The notes: generated from the sequence alone by a model not told the origin. 38,388 nt of DNA from Saprospiraceae bacterium (GCA_020629515.1 JAHDDE010000034.1:1-38388), one strand, 5' to 3'. Shown: positions 23,274 to 32,564, counted from the stretch's first letter. A program made the numbers and translations.

Positions 23274-24818
23274 ATGAGCAGACCAGTTAGAGTAAGATTT
23301 GCACCATCCCCAACAGGGCCATTGCATATAGGTGGAGTTAGAACAGCCTTATACAATTACTTATTTGCTAAAAAAAATGGAGGCAAATTTCTACTGAGAA
23401 TAGAAGATACCGATCAAAAAAGATATGTGGACAAAGCAGAAGAGTATATACTCGAATCATTAGAATGGTTAGGGCTTACTCCTGATGAAAGTGTCGTTAA
23501 TCCAGGTGATTTTGGTCCTTATCGCCAGTCAGATAGGAAGTCTATTTATCAAGAATATGTCCAAAAATTAATAGACAGCGGAAATGCATATTACGCCTTT
23601 GATACACCTGATGAACTGGAAGAAATGCGCCACCAAGCTATGGAGCAAGGTATCCATAGTCAAAAATATGACGCAAGTGTACGACACAAAATGAGAAACA
23701 GCCTCACCTTAACAGCACAAGAGGTTAATGAACTCATCCAAAAAGGTGAAAATGTTACGGTTCGGATGAAAGTGCCTACAGATGAATTAGTATCTTTTAA
23801 AGATATCGTTCGAGGACAAGTCAAATTTGATACCAGCGAATTAGATGACAAGGTAATCTTAAAAGCCGATGGACTACCTACATATCATTTAGCCAATGTG
23901 GTAGACGACAGATTAATGCAGATAAGCCATGTGATTCGAGGTGAAGAGTGGTTGAGTAGCACGGCTCATCACGTATTACTTTATAGATTTTTTGGTTGGG
24001 AAGACGAAATTGCACAATTTGCTCACCTTCCGTTGATCATGAAACCGTCAGGTAAAGGAAAATTGAGCAAAAGAGATGGAGCTAAGTTTGGCTTTCCAGT
24101 ATTTCCGCTCGAATGGGAAGACACCAAAGAAAAAGAAACTTATATAGGGTTCAGAGAGTCAGGATTTTTGCCAGCAGGATTGATCAACTTCTTGTCACTT
24201 TTAGGGTGGAATCCAGGAGAAGATCAAGAGATATTCAGTTTAGAGCAACTGTCAGAAATTTTCTCACTTGAAAAGATCAATAAATCAGGTGCTCAATTCA
24301 ATTATGACAAAGCTAAATGGTTTAACCAACAATATATAATTGCCGCTAACCCTCAAGATATATACGATATAATCGGCCCAGATCTTGCTCGTGTATCGAA
24401 TAACAAAACAGAAGCTTATATAATTGAAGTCATAAGAATGCTTCAGCCCAGAGTCCACACACTTACAGAATTTAAAGAACAATCAACGTTTTTTTGGTCG
24501 GCACCTTCAGAATTTGATGAAAAAGCGATTAAAAAGAAATTTAGAATAGATAATAAAGAGGATTTCTCTAATATCATTTCACTGGTCGATTCGTTAGTGA
24601 GTTTTGACACGGAAAGCCTCTCTTCTGCAATTAAGGGGCATATCAATGATAATCAATTAAAATTTGGCCACATTTTACCTGCACTCAGAATTTGGATGAC
24701 AGGTTCAATGGCAGGACCTGACTTATTTGAAATGATGGCATTACTTGGTCAACAAGAAACTGTGCAAAGACTAACGTCTGGATTGAACTACGCTGTAAAA
24801 TTTACTAATAATGAGTGA
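23274..24818 (+). CDS. gltX: Glutamyl-tRNA synthetase
   Basis: The enzyme charges tRNA-Glu (and possibly tRNA-Gln) with glutamate. The 514-residue protein starts at ATG 23274 (MSRPVRVRFAPSPTGPLHIGG), where the class I HIGH motif is present as HIGG, as in many GluRS. The KMSKS-type motif is GKLSKRDGAKFGF. The N-terminal motif would lie unusually far in if the TTG at 23217 were used, so that start is rejected. The C-terminal anticodon-binding region is all helical (residues about 350-510). The insertion FPVFPLEWEDTKEKETYIGFRE after KLSKR is typical of Bacteroidota enzymes. Its stop is overlapped by the start of a 58-aa gene. Confidence 0.96.
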   Translation: MSRPVRVRFAPSPTGPLHIGGVRTALYNYLFAKKNGGKFLLRIEDTDQKRYVDKAEEYILESLEWLGLTPDESVVNPGDFGPYRQSDRKSIYQEYVQKLIDSGNAYYAFDTPDELEEMRHQAMEQGIHSQKYDASVRHKMRNSLTLTAQEVNELIQKGENVTVRMKVPTDELVSFKDIVRGQVKFDTSELDDKVILKADGLPTYHLANVVDDRLMQISHVIRGEEWLSSTAHHVLLYRFFGWEDEIAQFAHLPLIMKPSGKGKLSKRDGAKFGFPVFPLEWEDTKEKETYIGFRESGFLPAGLINFLSLLGWNPGEDQEIFSLEQLSEIFSLEKINKSGAQFNYDKAKWFNQQYIIAANPQDIYDIIGPDLARVSNNKTEAYIIEVIRMLQPRVHTLTEFKEQSTFFWSAPSEFDEKAIKKKFRIDNKEDFSNIISLVDSLVSFDTESLSSAIKGHINDNQLKFGHILPALRIWMTGSMAGPDLFEMMALLGQQETVQRLTSGLNYAVKFTNNE

Positions 24819-24987
24819 TAAACCTAATAAAGAAGTATCTGCCAAAGCGCACAAAGATTTAGACGGATTTGACATCAGCGTAGACTCCTTTGGTCAGTTA
24901 AGCAGCAACTTGAGCATAGACAAACTCAATTCATTTTTGAATGATAATATGGATGATAAGAAGCTTTCTCAGAAAGAAGAGGAATAG
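24811..24987 (+). CDS. 58-aa acidic/lysine-rich small protein downstream of gltX
   Basis: An ATG at 24811 overlaps the gltX stop by eight bases and opens a 58-codon frame ending at TAG 24987. It is hydrophilic, with a lysine-rich N terminus (SDKPNKEVSAKAHKDL), a central GFDISVDSFGQLSSNLSIDKLNSFL and a charged tail (DDKKLSQKEEE). I recall similar small proteins with a DIxIxxFGxxxSxxxIDKLNxFLN core next to gltX in other Bacteroidota, but no function is known to me. Tight coupling to gltX and the lack of a terminator between them support a real gene. It ends five bases before the stop of the opposite-strand peptidase gene. Confidence 0.75.
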   Translation: MSDKPNKEVSAKAHKDLDGFDISVDSFGQLSSNLSIDKLNSFLNDNMDDKKLSQKEEE

Positions 24988-24992
24988 GGGCA

Positions 24993-26093
24993 TTAAATTA
25001 TAAACTTCCCATTCTCATATATTAACTCACTATCAGCATATATTTTACCCTTTGTCATATCTGATATCAGGTCCCAATGGATCACTGACTTGTTCTTGCC
25101 TCCTGTCTGTATATAGCTTTGGCCAATAGCCATATGAATGGTCCCTCCTATTTTTTCATCAAATAAGATATTCTTAGTTGGTGTCTGAATATTATAGTTA
25201 GTTCCTATAGCAACTTCGCCAAAAAATCGAGTACCATCTATTTTCATAATCTCGTCTAATACATCCTCACCTTGCTCTGCAGACCACGAAATTATCTTAC
25301 CTTCTTCTACTTTGAATTTAACTCCACTTACTTCTTTCCCCATATAGATAGATGGATAATCAAAGTATACTTCTCCCTGAACACTATCTTCCACTGGTCC
25401 CGTAAATACTTCTCCACTCGGCATATTGACTCTGCCATCTGAATTAATCCATGTTCGTCCTTCCACATTAAAAGAAATATCCGTTTTAGGACCTACATAT
25501 CTTATGAGTTTAGATCGATTAAGATAATCAACAAATCTTTGTTGATCCTTCCTTATCTCAAGCCAGGCTCCTGCAGGATCATCAGTATAAAGATGGCACG
25601 CATTAAAAATAAAATCTTGATATTCTTCTAATGACATCCCAGCCTCCTGGGCATTTGCTTGAGTAGGAAATTGGCAGAGACATCTATTTAAGGTCCCGTT
25701 TGCGGTTCGCTTGGAAAATATCTCGTTAATCGCTTGACTGGCTTTACTTCTTGTAGCTCTTTTATCCGGATCGACATTGGCATCCTCTCTTAGATTATAT
25801 GGCGCCCTTATATAGAGGTAAGCGTCGAAGTTCTCAATGATATAACGTTTTATTGGGGATTCAAATTCTAATTGATCCTTCCCAGCGAGGTCTAAAAATA
25901 TCTTATTCTTTTCTCTAAAGGATAGATCCACCTCCACATGCGCACCTACTTTGATAGCAACTTTATATACTTCTCGCACCAAGTCCTCTGCCAAAGTGGT
26001 AGACTGAACATATAACTTATCTCCAGCCTTAATCTCCAAACAATAGTGGACTAATAATTCAGCATATCTTGACAATACGTTAATAGGGACCAT
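24993..26093 (-). CDS. M29-family (AmpS-type) metallo-aminopeptidase
   Basis: The 366 residues match thermophilic aminopeptidases of family M29, dimetal enzymes that remove N-terminal residues from peptides. Ligand-bearing segments are in the usual order: the glutamate of MPSGEVFTGPVEDSVQG (about 224-240), the glutamate of FFGEVAIGTN, H and Y in IHMAIGQSY, and H and D in IHWDLI near the C terminus. The N-terminal domain (SRYAELLVHYCLEIKAGDKLYVQ) is also typical. It is probably cytosolic. It lies five bases downstream of hflX, at the end of a minus-strand unit of five genes. Confidence 0.93.
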   Translation of the reverse strand: MVPINVLSRYAELLVHYCLEIKAGDKLYVQSTTLAEDLVREVYKVAIKVGAHVEVDLSFREKNKIFLDLAGKDQLEFESPIKRYIIENFDAYLYIRAPYNLREDANVDPDKRATRSKASQAINEIFSKRTANGTLNRCLCQFPTQANAQEAGMSLEEYQDFIFNACHLYTDDPAGAWLEIRKDQQRFVDYLNRSKLIRYVGPKTDISFNVEGRTWINSDGRVNMPSGEVFTGPVEDSVQGEVYFDYPSIYMGKEVSGVKFKVEEGKIISWSAEQGEDVLDEIMKIDGTRFFGEVAIGTNYNIQTPTKNILFDEKIGGTIHMAIGQSYIQTGGKNKSVIHWDLISDMTKGKIYADSELIYENGKFII

Positions 26094-26098
26094 TCTAT

Positions 26099-27313
26099 TT
26101 AAAATTGTTTTAATTGATAAGGGTATCTAATTTTATATTCTGCCTCAATCTCTTCTTTGAGGACCGCTCTCAATCCATCTATATTCTCTTTTTTGAGCGC
26201 AGAAACAAATATAATCTTTGAATCAGGAAACTGATTTTTTAAGTTATTTTCTAATTCTGTTAATATTTCTGACTTCGCTTCCTCCTCTAATAAATCATCA
26301 AAATATTTTTCACGATAAAGATCAATTTTATTAAAAACTAATATCTGTCTCTTGCCTTCAATTTTCAAAGACTGTAACGTCTCTAATACCGTGGCGATAT
26401 GATCCTCATATTGAGGATGAGCAATATCTACGACGTGCATTAATATATCACTCTCTCTAACCTCATCAAGTGTAGATTTAAAGCTCTCTATAAGATGATG
26501 TGGCAACTTTCTAATAAAACCAACCGTATCTGACAGAAGGAAAGGCATTCTATCGAAGACTACCTTCCTCACTGTGGTATCCAATGTGGCGAATAACTTA
26601 TCCTCGGCAAACACATCAGATTTACTCAATATATTCATCAATGTAGACTTACCTACATTAGTATATCCAACCAATGCCACTCTGATTCTTTGTGATCTAT
26701 TGTTTCGTTGAGTACGGTTCTGTTGATCAATTTTAACCAGGTTCTTCTTGAGTCGACTTATTTTATCTCTAACTATCCGTCTATCTGTTTCGATTTCCAT
26801 CTCTCCAGGACCTCTCATCCCAATACCCCCTCTTTGTCTCTCAAGGTGCGTCCATAACCCTCTTAATCTTGGAAGTAAATATTTCATCTGTGCCAATTCT
26901 ACTTGGGTCTTGGCTTGGGCAGTTCTTGCTCTACTGGCAAAAATATCTAAGATGAGGGTACTACGGTCTATTATTTTTCTTTTGAATATTTCTTCTAAAA
27001 TACCTGTTTGTTTAGCGGTCAAATCATCATCAAAAATCACCAAATCTATATCATTATTCTCAATATATTCTCCAATCTCAAGAGCCTTTCCTTCACCTAT
27101 AAACGTTCTTGAGTTTGGGTGATCTAAAGCCTGAACAAAAAACTTCTGATTGACAGCACCAGCCGTAAGAGCCAAAAACTCAAGTTCATCCAAATATTCT
27201 TGCACTTGTTCTTTCGTCTGATTCCTCCTGATGAGCCCAACGAGCACAGCTCGCTCTGGACCTTTCCTCAAACCACTTTTTTTCTTTTTACCTACTTCCC
27301 AGCTATCCGACAT
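26099..27313 (-). CDS. hflX: Ribosome-associated GTPase HflX
   Basis: HflX binds GTP and splits or rescues stalled ribosomes, often under heat or antibiotic stress. The 404 residues have the HflX N-terminal domain (to about 190, including TFIGEGKALEIGEYI and the glycine-rich RQRGGIGMRGPGEMEIETDRR), a coiled-coil linker, and the G domain. In that domain G1 is GYTNVGKST, the switch region is FATLDTTVRKV, G3 is DTVGFIRKLPHHLIESF and G4 is NKID. The length is normal. The lysine-rich start (WEVGKKKKSGLRKG) is a species-type extension. It has 21 bases to the EnvC-like gene upstream and five to the peptidase downstream, suggesting one transcript. Confidence 0.95.
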   Translation of the reverse strand: MSDSWEVGKKKKSGLRKGPERAVLVGLIRRNQTKEQVQEYLDELEFLALTAGAVNQKFFVQALDHPNSRTFIGEGKALEIGEYIENNDIDLVIFDDDLTAKQTGILEEIFKRKIIDRSTLILDIFASRARTAQAKTQVELAQMKYLLPRLRGLWTHLERQRGGIGMRGPGEMEIETDRRIVRDKISRLKKNLVKIDQQNRTQRNNRSQRIRVALVGYTNVGKSTLMNILSKSDVFAEDKLFATLDTTVRKVVFDRMPFLLSDTVGFIRKLPHHLIESFKSTLDEVRESDILMHVVDIAHPQYEDHIATVLETLQSLKIEGKRQILVFNKIDLYREKYFDDLLEEEAKSEILTELENNLKNQFPDSKIIFVSALKKENIDGLRAVLKEEIEAEYKIRYPYQLKQF

Positions 27314-27334
27314 TCTGTTATTATTAATACAAAT

Positions 27335-28489
27335 CTATCTGTTTTTGAGCCAATGCTCAGGATTAACTTGTTTTTGATTATGCCATATCTCAAAATGAAA
27401 ATTTGCGCTTCTATCTAAAGAAGATAATCGTCCAATGGTTTGGAAAGCGTTCAATTGATCACCTTTATTAACAAGCACATCCCCAAGATGATAATATGCC
27501 GAAGTGTACTCTCCGTGCTTGATGATAACGACTTTATTATAAGGAGGTTGTTCTGCGACTAACAGTACTTGGCCTCTATCAATGGTTTTTACCTCAGTTC
27601 TCGCAAGACACAACATATCGATACCATGATTATTAGTCTTTACCCCATTGACGGTCTCATGCATTTGGATGCCGAATTTTTTAGTAATGACACCATTATC
27701 AACAGGCCATGGTAACCTGCCCTTCTGATTTAGAAAATTAGTTGCATTATAATTACTAAGTGTTGAACTATTCCCCTGAATGGCTCCACTTATTAATCGA
27801 TTCATCTTTAGTGCTTCTTCTTGTTGTTTGGCAAGAATAGAGCGAATTCTTCTTTCTTCTTGTTGTACACTTTTAAAGAGTGATTGACTCTCTTTATATC
27901 TTCTTTTTAAAATCTCCTCGTTTTCTTGTCCTTCCTTAAGCAATTCCACTTTTTCAGTGCGAATATTTTCGAGATATACAATGGTATCTGACGCCATGAT
28001 CGACAACTTTCCAATCTCTTCAATATTATTTTGAATATAATCTTTGATCTGTTGGTTATATCGCCAAGTAAGAAAATGACTCTTCAGTCCCTCTAATGAC
28101 AACAATCCTGACCAAATATTGAAAGTAAGTTGCTGATACCTTTCTTTACGCACTAAAAGTTTCAATTGATCGAGTCTTTTTGATCTTTTTTGACTTAGTG
28201 AAATTATATCTTGTTGTGCGCTCTGAGAAATACTATCTATCTCAGCGATCTCCTCTTTAATGAGATTCTTGAGCTCTTCACGTTTTTCGATGGTCTTTTT
28301 GATCAGATTATAGTCTGAAGCCAACTCTCCTAATTCTTTGTTAGTATTAGACAGATTCTGACTAAGCAACTCGATATGCTGATTAAGCATTTGTCGCTGT
28401 CGTTGATAATCTACAGTCTGACCAATAAGTCCAATACTGCAAAATATGACAAGGCTAAGGCAACTTGGTATAGTGACTTGGAACTTCAA
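27335..28489 (-). CDS. EnvC-like murein hydrolase activator: coiled coil plus degenerate LytM (M23) domain
   Basis: A signal peptide (to about residue 23) is followed by two long coiled-coil blocks at 25-115 and 140-235, then an M23/LytM domain at 255-384. Key positions are altered. The first zinc ligand of LytM (H in HxxxD) is N287 before HGID, D291 is kept, the middle histidine H334 is kept in YYHLGD, and in the HxH pair the first is N363 while H365 remains. A peptidase with these losses is unlikely to be active, which fits EnvC-type proteins that activate amidases at the division site in the periplasm. The start overlaps the DUF4292 gene by 35 bases. Partner amidase genes are not in the window. 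Confidence 0.88.
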   Translation of the reverse strand: MKFQVTIPSCLSLVIFCSIGLIGQTVDYQRQRQMLNQHIELLSQNLSNTNKELGELASDYNLIKKTIEKREELKNLIKEEIAEIDSISQSAQQDIISLSQKRSKRLDQLKLLVRKERYQQLTFNIWSGLLSLEGLKSHFLTWRYNQQIKDYIQNNIEEIGKLSIMASDTIVYLENIRTEKVELLKEGQENEEILKRRYKESQSLFKSVQQEERRIRSILAKQQEEALKMNRLISGAIQGNSSTLSNYNATNFLNQKGRLPWPVDNGVITKKFGIQMHETVNGVKTNNHGIDMLCLARTEVKTIDRGQVLLVAEQPPYNKVVIIKHGEYTSAYYHLGDVLVNKGDQLNAFQTIGRLSSLDRSANFHFEIWHNQKQVNPEHWLKNR

Positions 28490-29198
28490 ATTTTATACTT
28501 TTCGGAATATCAAACTCTACACTGCTCAAATTCAAAGTTACACTTCCTCGAGTACCATCTTCCATGATCAATTCGAGACTCTTATCATGAGCAAATCCAT
28601 CGTTTTGATAATCTCCATATGATCCAATTACCTGACGGTTATATATATCTCTAATTATAAAATCCCTAAGTTGATACCTCCCATCGACACTGAACTCATA
28701 TTGATTTTGACCCGATGAAAAATACAATTGATGTGTTTTTTTGGTTTTAAATCTTTCAACCTCATTTTCTTGAGCGACAGGATAGTTGCCAACTATTAAA
28801 TCCTGTAACTCTCTGAATGTTAAATCCAAATCATAAGCTTCCATCAGCTCTTGATAAGTTCCAGATTCGTACAAATCATCCAACCTATATACTATCCAAA
28901 ATGAATCTTGTCGAATCAAAGCTCGTGATCCTTCTATACTTAACTTCTTAAAATTCATCCAGATCAAACTATCCTTTATCATCCGAATGTTTGCTCTGCC
29001 GCCCAAACGCATCTCTTCACCTTCAAATTTGATTCTCGCTTTAGCCGAAAACCAATTATAATCTCGTTGTGCAGATTCGATACCTGCAAGTACCTCTTCG
29101 AGACTCTGCTTTTTGGCTTTGGGCCACTCCTTCTGTGTACTACATGATAGGATCAATAATAAGCCAAAGAAGATCAAGAAATTAAAATGCACCTGCAT
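28455..29198 (-). CDS. DUF4292-family lipoprotein
   Basis: The 247 residues start with a lipoprotein signal (LLLILSCSTQ, cysteine at 19). A mature beta-rich domain follows: FSAKARIKFEGEEMRLGGRANIRMIKDSLIWMNFKKLSIEGSRALI then YQLRDFIIRDIYNRQ. This block fits the Bacteroidota family DUF4292, whose strands with repeated hydrophobic patterns are reminiscent of LolA/LolB-like lipid-binding folds; that likeness is only my inference. It stands in the frequent order TPR protein, DUF4292, EnvC-like, with two bases to the gene upstream and a 35-base overlap downstream, so a shared role in envelope assembly is plausible. Confidence 0.85.
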   Translation of the reverse strand: MQVHFNFLIFFGLLLILSCSTQKEWPKAKKQSLEEVLAGIESAQRDYNWFSAKARIKFEGEEMRLGGRANIRMIKDSLIWMNFKKLSIEGSRALIRQDSFWIVYRLDDLYESGTYQELMEAYDLDLTFRELQDLIVGNYPVAQENEVERFKTKKTHQLYFSSGQNQYEFSVDGRYQLRDFIIRDIYNRQVIGSYGDYQNDGFAHDKSLELIMEDGTRGSVTLNLSSVEFDIPKSIKFEVPSHYTKLP

Positions 29199-29200
29199 AA

Positions 29201-30664
29201 TTAAATCGACTGCAATTTCTGATTTACCCTAGTCTTATTTGCTCCTTTAGTTAGGGCCAAATTCCAATATTTAAGGGCCATATCTTTTTGCCCAATTCCC
29301 GCATTCATATCTCCTAAGACTTCATATATCCTATAAGACACCTCTTTACTTTCTGTCGACTCTTCTAACTCGCTTATAGCAACCTTATGATCCCCTTGTG
29401 CATAAATAATCTGCGCATGAACCAATATGAGGCTCTCAGATTTGAATGGATCACTAACCCCAATAAATTCAGCCTCTTCTATATACTCAATTGATCCTAT
29501 TAGATCACCACTTTCATATAGAGCTATGGCATGATAATAATAAGGATCACTCAAGTTTGGATAAAAATCTATCGCTTGTTCTGATCTTTGCTGTAATTGC
29601 TCAAAAGCACCAATTGACATTTGAGCAAACATTAATTGTTCCCATATATCATAAATGCTTTTATCTAATTCTATAGACTTTTCATAAGCTCCGATTGCCT
29701 CGGTATAATTATTAAGCCCAATTAATAGATCCCCTTTCAAGGCATAACTTTTGGCGTTATCTGGATACTGGTCGACTATTGATTCGCTATAAATTAACAA
29801 TTCTGTTAAAGCTTCACTATCATGACTTTCTATAGCCTCAGAAACAACAGGTATGAGCGTTTTGATTTTATAATCGATATCCAACCGAGTGTCCTCAATT
29901 ATAGCGCTTATGCTATTTTCTTTTTTATTCTGATTTTCTAAAACAGCCAATTTGTATTGAGCTTCTTCGCTATCTGGATAGTCATCTAAAATCTGCTGTA
30001 AAAGTTCTTTGGATTTAGATTTCTGATTATTTAGCATGTAGAGATCCACCAACCTTAAAAGTCCCGCCTCGGAACTTTGATCATTTTTTAAAAATTTTTC
30101 CAAAATTTTCGTAGCCTTACTTAAATCATTTTTTTTCAGACAAGCATCGATATCAACATCCAACCAAAAGGTTGAAGAACCAAACTTAGCTTGGGCCAAT
30201 TGGGATACATAGAGCACCTTATCACTATCACTTGCCTTATCCCATGCGAGAGCCCATCTCCTGTACAAATCTTGATCAACACTGCTTTGAGCTACCTTGC
30301 CTAAAACTTTTGCTGCTTCTGTATATTTAGAAGCAGCATCAAGTATATCTACTTGAGTTAACTTAAACCATACATTATCTGGAGCATATTGTACGGCCTT
30401 TCGGACAGAAGCAATAGCCTTATCATATTCCTTTTGGACTTTGTATACCTGTGCCATATCGTGGTGCACAGCAGCATTTAGAGGAGACACCTCAATAAGC
30501 TGATCATATATTTCTATAGCCTTATCATATTTGGCTAAAAGCTTGTATTGATTGGCTTTGATATATTGATCCAAATGAATGATCTCGTCCTCATCATATC
30601 TATCTTGACCTATGGCTAAACCACAAAAAACAATTAATAGGTGTATCAAAAAAAGTCTGCTCAT
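29201..30664 (-). CDS. Secreted TPR-repeat protein
   Basis: A signal peptide (MSRLFLIHLLIVFCGLAIGQ) precedes 467 residues made almost entirely of 34-residue TPR units. Clear examples are YDKAIEIYDQLIEVSPLNAAVHHDMAQVY (about 44-72), YDKAIASVRKAVQYAPDNVWF and YTEAIGAYEKSIELDKSIYDIWEQL. Around ten repeats can be counted loosely. It has no lipobox, so it is periplasmic or loosely bound to a membrane, and probably acts as a protein scaffold. It is the first gene of the TPR-DUF4292-EnvC-hflX-M29 unit, 55 bases after pyk. No terminator is seen between pyk and it. Confidence 0.85.
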   Translation of the reverse strand: MSRLFLIHLLIVFCGLAIGQDRYDEDEIIHLDQYIKANQYKLLAKYDKAIEIYDQLIEVSPLNAAVHHDMAQVYKVQKEYDKAIASVRKAVQYAPDNVWFKLTQVDILDAASKYTEAAKVLGKVAQSSVDQDLYRRWALAWDKASDSDKVLYVSQLAQAKFGSSTFWLDVDIDACLKKNDLSKATKILEKFLKNDQSSEAGLLRLVDLYMLNNQKSKSKELLQQILDDYPDSEEAQYKLAVLENQNKKENSISAIIEDTRLDIDYKIKTLIPVVSEAIESHDSEALTELLIYSESIVDQYPDNAKSYALKGDLLIGLNNYTEAIGAYEKSIELDKSIYDIWEQLMFAQMSIGAFEQLQQRSEQAIDFYPNLSDPYYYHAIALYESGDLIGSIEYIEEAEFIGVSDPFKSESLILVHAQIIYAQGDHKVAISELEESTESKEVSYRIYEVLGDMNAGIGQKDMALKYWNLALTKGANKTRVNQKLQSI

Positions 30665-30719
30665 AATTCAATTTCACGATCATAGAGAAAACGTAATTGG
30701 TTCAAGCAGATTGCAACGA

Positions 30720-32153
30720 TTATTCAACTATTGTGATTTTCATCATGTTAGTCCTAAATCTCTTTTTAATCGGCATACTTCCCGTGTTCACTATTATATC
30801 GCCTGCTTTTAGAATTTTATTCTCTTTTAGAATGCTAATCTTATCGTCAATAGTTCCATCAGTAGTGGTAAACTCATTGTAGTAAAAAGTCTTTACACCC
30901 CACAATAATTTAAGGGTTTTGAGAAGAGAATGGTTATTGGAAAAAATACAGATTTTGGACTTAGGTCTAAAGCTTGATACTTTGAAAGCTGTATAGCCTG
31001 ATACGGTTAGTCCAGTTATGGCCTTTGCTCCTATTTCTTCTGCAAGTTTAGCGGCCCTCAAGCATATTACATCTGATAGATATGTTGTTGCTTTGGGATT
31101 GGCCTTAGGACGTTTGCCAGTCAATTCATAATTTCTTTCTGCCTCAGCTATGATCTTATTCATGGCCTTGACCACTTCTACTGGATGATCTCCCACTGAA
31201 GTTTCTCCACTGAGCATAACTGCATCCGTTCCATCTAAAACAGCATTAGCTACATCGGTAATTTCTGCTCTTGATGGACTAGGATTTTTCATCATACTTT
31301 CCATCATCTGTGTCGCCACTATAACCGGTCGTGCCCGCTGGATACACATCTTTATTATATTCTTTTGAATGGACGGCACCTTTTCCATAGGTACTTCAAC
31401 ACCAAGATCCCCTCTAGCCACCATGATGGCATTGGATGCTTTTATAATACTTTTTATGTTCTTAACCGCCTCTGGTTTCTCGATTTTAGAGATAACTTTT
31501 GCTTCATGTCCTGCAGCCTCAATCTTTGCCACCAATTCCTCGACATCTGACGCCCTTCTAACAAAAGATAAGGCAATCCAATTAACCGGTTGTGTAAGTA
31601 TATATTTTAAATCTCTTAAATCTTTTTTTGTTAAGCAAGGTTGAGATATATCGGTATCTGGGAGATTCACACCTTTGTTGGAGTGTAGTATACCTCCGTA
31701 TAATACTTTGAGATCCACATTTGCCTCATTATCCGTATTCTCAACTTGAAATACCAACTTGCCGTCATCGCATAAAACCCTTTCCCCTTTTTCTACATCC
31801 TTAGGAAATTTCTTGTAACTCATGTAGACCTTCTCTGCAGTACCAATACATTCCTCATTGGTAAATCTTATGATCTGTCCAGCCTTGAGAGGAATGCCAC
31901 CTTCCTGTACTTTCCCTACTCTTAATTTAGGGCCTTGCAGATCTGCCAATATCCCAATGTGCAAATTGTACTTAGCGTTAATATCGACTATTCTCTCTAT
32001 GACCTTTTGATGATCCTCATGGCTTCCATGAGAAAAATTTAGTCTAAAAATATCAACTCCTTCTTTGACCAAAGCCAACAATTTTTTTGCAGAACTACAT
32101 GCTGGTCCCACTGTGGCTACGATCTTCGTATTTTGATGATCTGTTACTTTCAT
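30720..32153 (-). CDS. pyk: Pyruvate kinase
   Basis: The enzyme makes pyruvate and ATP from phosphoenolpyruvate and ADP, the last step of glycolysis. The 477 residues carry KIVATVGPACSS (10-21), FRLNFSHGSHEDHQ with the substrate arginine, the catalytic lysine in VISKIEKPEA, the metal-binding MVARGDLGVEVP and the ATQMMESM segment. The B domain spans about 70-170. The C-terminal domain (from about 345) ends normally for the short bacterial type and has no PEP-utiliser extension. It is divergent from acpP, with -7-like elements on both strands of the 111-base intergenic region. Confidence 0.96.
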   Translation of the reverse strand: MKVTDHQNTKIVATVGPACSSAKKLLALVKEGVDIFRLNFSHGSHEDHQKVIERIVDINAKYNLHIGILADLQGPKLRVGKVQEGGIPLKAGQIIRFTNEECIGTAEKVYMSYKKFPKDVEKGERVLCDDGKLVFQVENTDNEANVDLKVLYGGILHSNKGVNLPDTDISQPCLTKKDLRDLKYILTQPVNWIALSFVRRASDVEELVAKIEAAGHEAKVISKIEKPEAVKNIKSIIKASNAIMVARGDLGVEVPMEKVPSIQKNIIKMCIQRARPVIVATQMMESMMKNPSPSRAEITDVANAVLDGTDAVMLSGETSVGDHPVEVVKAMNKIIAEAERNYELTGKRPKANPKATTYLSDVICLRAAKLAEEIGAKAITGLTVSGYTAFKVSSFRPKSKICIFSNNHSLLKTLKLLWGVKTFYYNEFTTTDGTIDDKISILKENKILKAGDIIVNTGSMPIKKRFRTNMMKITIVE

Positions 32154-32174
32154 ATTACCTTTTTAATGACGGCG

Positions 32175-32182
32175 CAAAAATA
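32175..32182 (-). promoter_or_regulatory. Candidate -7 element of pyk (TATTTTTG)
   Basis: TATTTTTG followed by CG on the minus strand fits TAnnTTTG and lies 21 bases before the pyk ATG. The -33 region has no clear TTG. Confidence 0.45.
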
Positions 32183-32233
32183 GAAAAACTATATTACAGG
32201 AACTTTTAATTACCGAGTTCTCTTTTAAAGATG

Positions 32234-32241
32234 TAATTTTG
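32234..32241 (+). promoter_or_regulatory. Candidate -7 element of acpP (TAATTTTG)
   Basis: TAATTTTG followed by CG matches TAnnTTTG and is 23 bases before the acpP ATG. No good -33 box is seen, although highly expressed genes may use other upstream elements. Confidence 0.45.
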
Positions 32242-32264
32242 CGTTTCAATTAAAAACTTATACT

Positions 32265-32501
32265 ATGGCAGAGATTGCTGCAAAAGTGAGAAAAATTATA
32301 GTAGACAAACTTGGAGTTGACGAATCAGAAGTCACAAATGAAGCAAGCTTTACTAATGATCTTGGCGCAGATTCATTAGATACTGTGGAGCTTATTATGG
32401 AATTTGAAAAAGAATTTGATATAGCAATTCCAGATGAACAAGCAGAAAAAATTGAAACAGTTGGTGACGCAGTAAGTTATCTAACTGAAGCTAAATCGTA
32501 A
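32265..32501 (+). CDS. acpP: Acyl carrier protein
   Basis: The 78-residue acidic helical protein carries growing fatty acyl chains on a phosphopantetheine arm. The attachment serine is S37 in [10 protein letters not shown]. Length, charge and the [11 protein letters not shown] block are standard. It is followed by its own strong terminator and then by fabF. Separate termination is usual because the carrier is needed in far larger amounts than the synthase. Confidence 0.97.
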   Translation: MAEIAAKVRKIIVDKLGVDESEVTNEASFTNDLGADSLDTVELIMEFEKEFDIAIPDEQAEKIETVGDAVSYLTEAKS

Positions 32502-32524
32502 TAGATTTATTTTTTAGAAAAATT

Positions 32525-32564
32525 AAAATCCGCAAGCTTTAACAGTAAAGTTTGTGGATTTTTT
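32525..32564 (+). terminator. Terminator between acpP and fabF
   Basis: AAAATCCGCAAGCTTT (32525-32540) pairs with AAAGTTTGTGGATTTT (32547-32562) over 16 bases with two G-U pairs around an AACAGT loop, and T continues to 32564. It is the strongest stem in the window. Confidence 0.88.

Noticed and set aside
27335-28489. Calling the M23 protein an active endopeptidase
   Set aside because: Two of the histidines needed for zinc binding or catalysis are asparagine (N287, N363).
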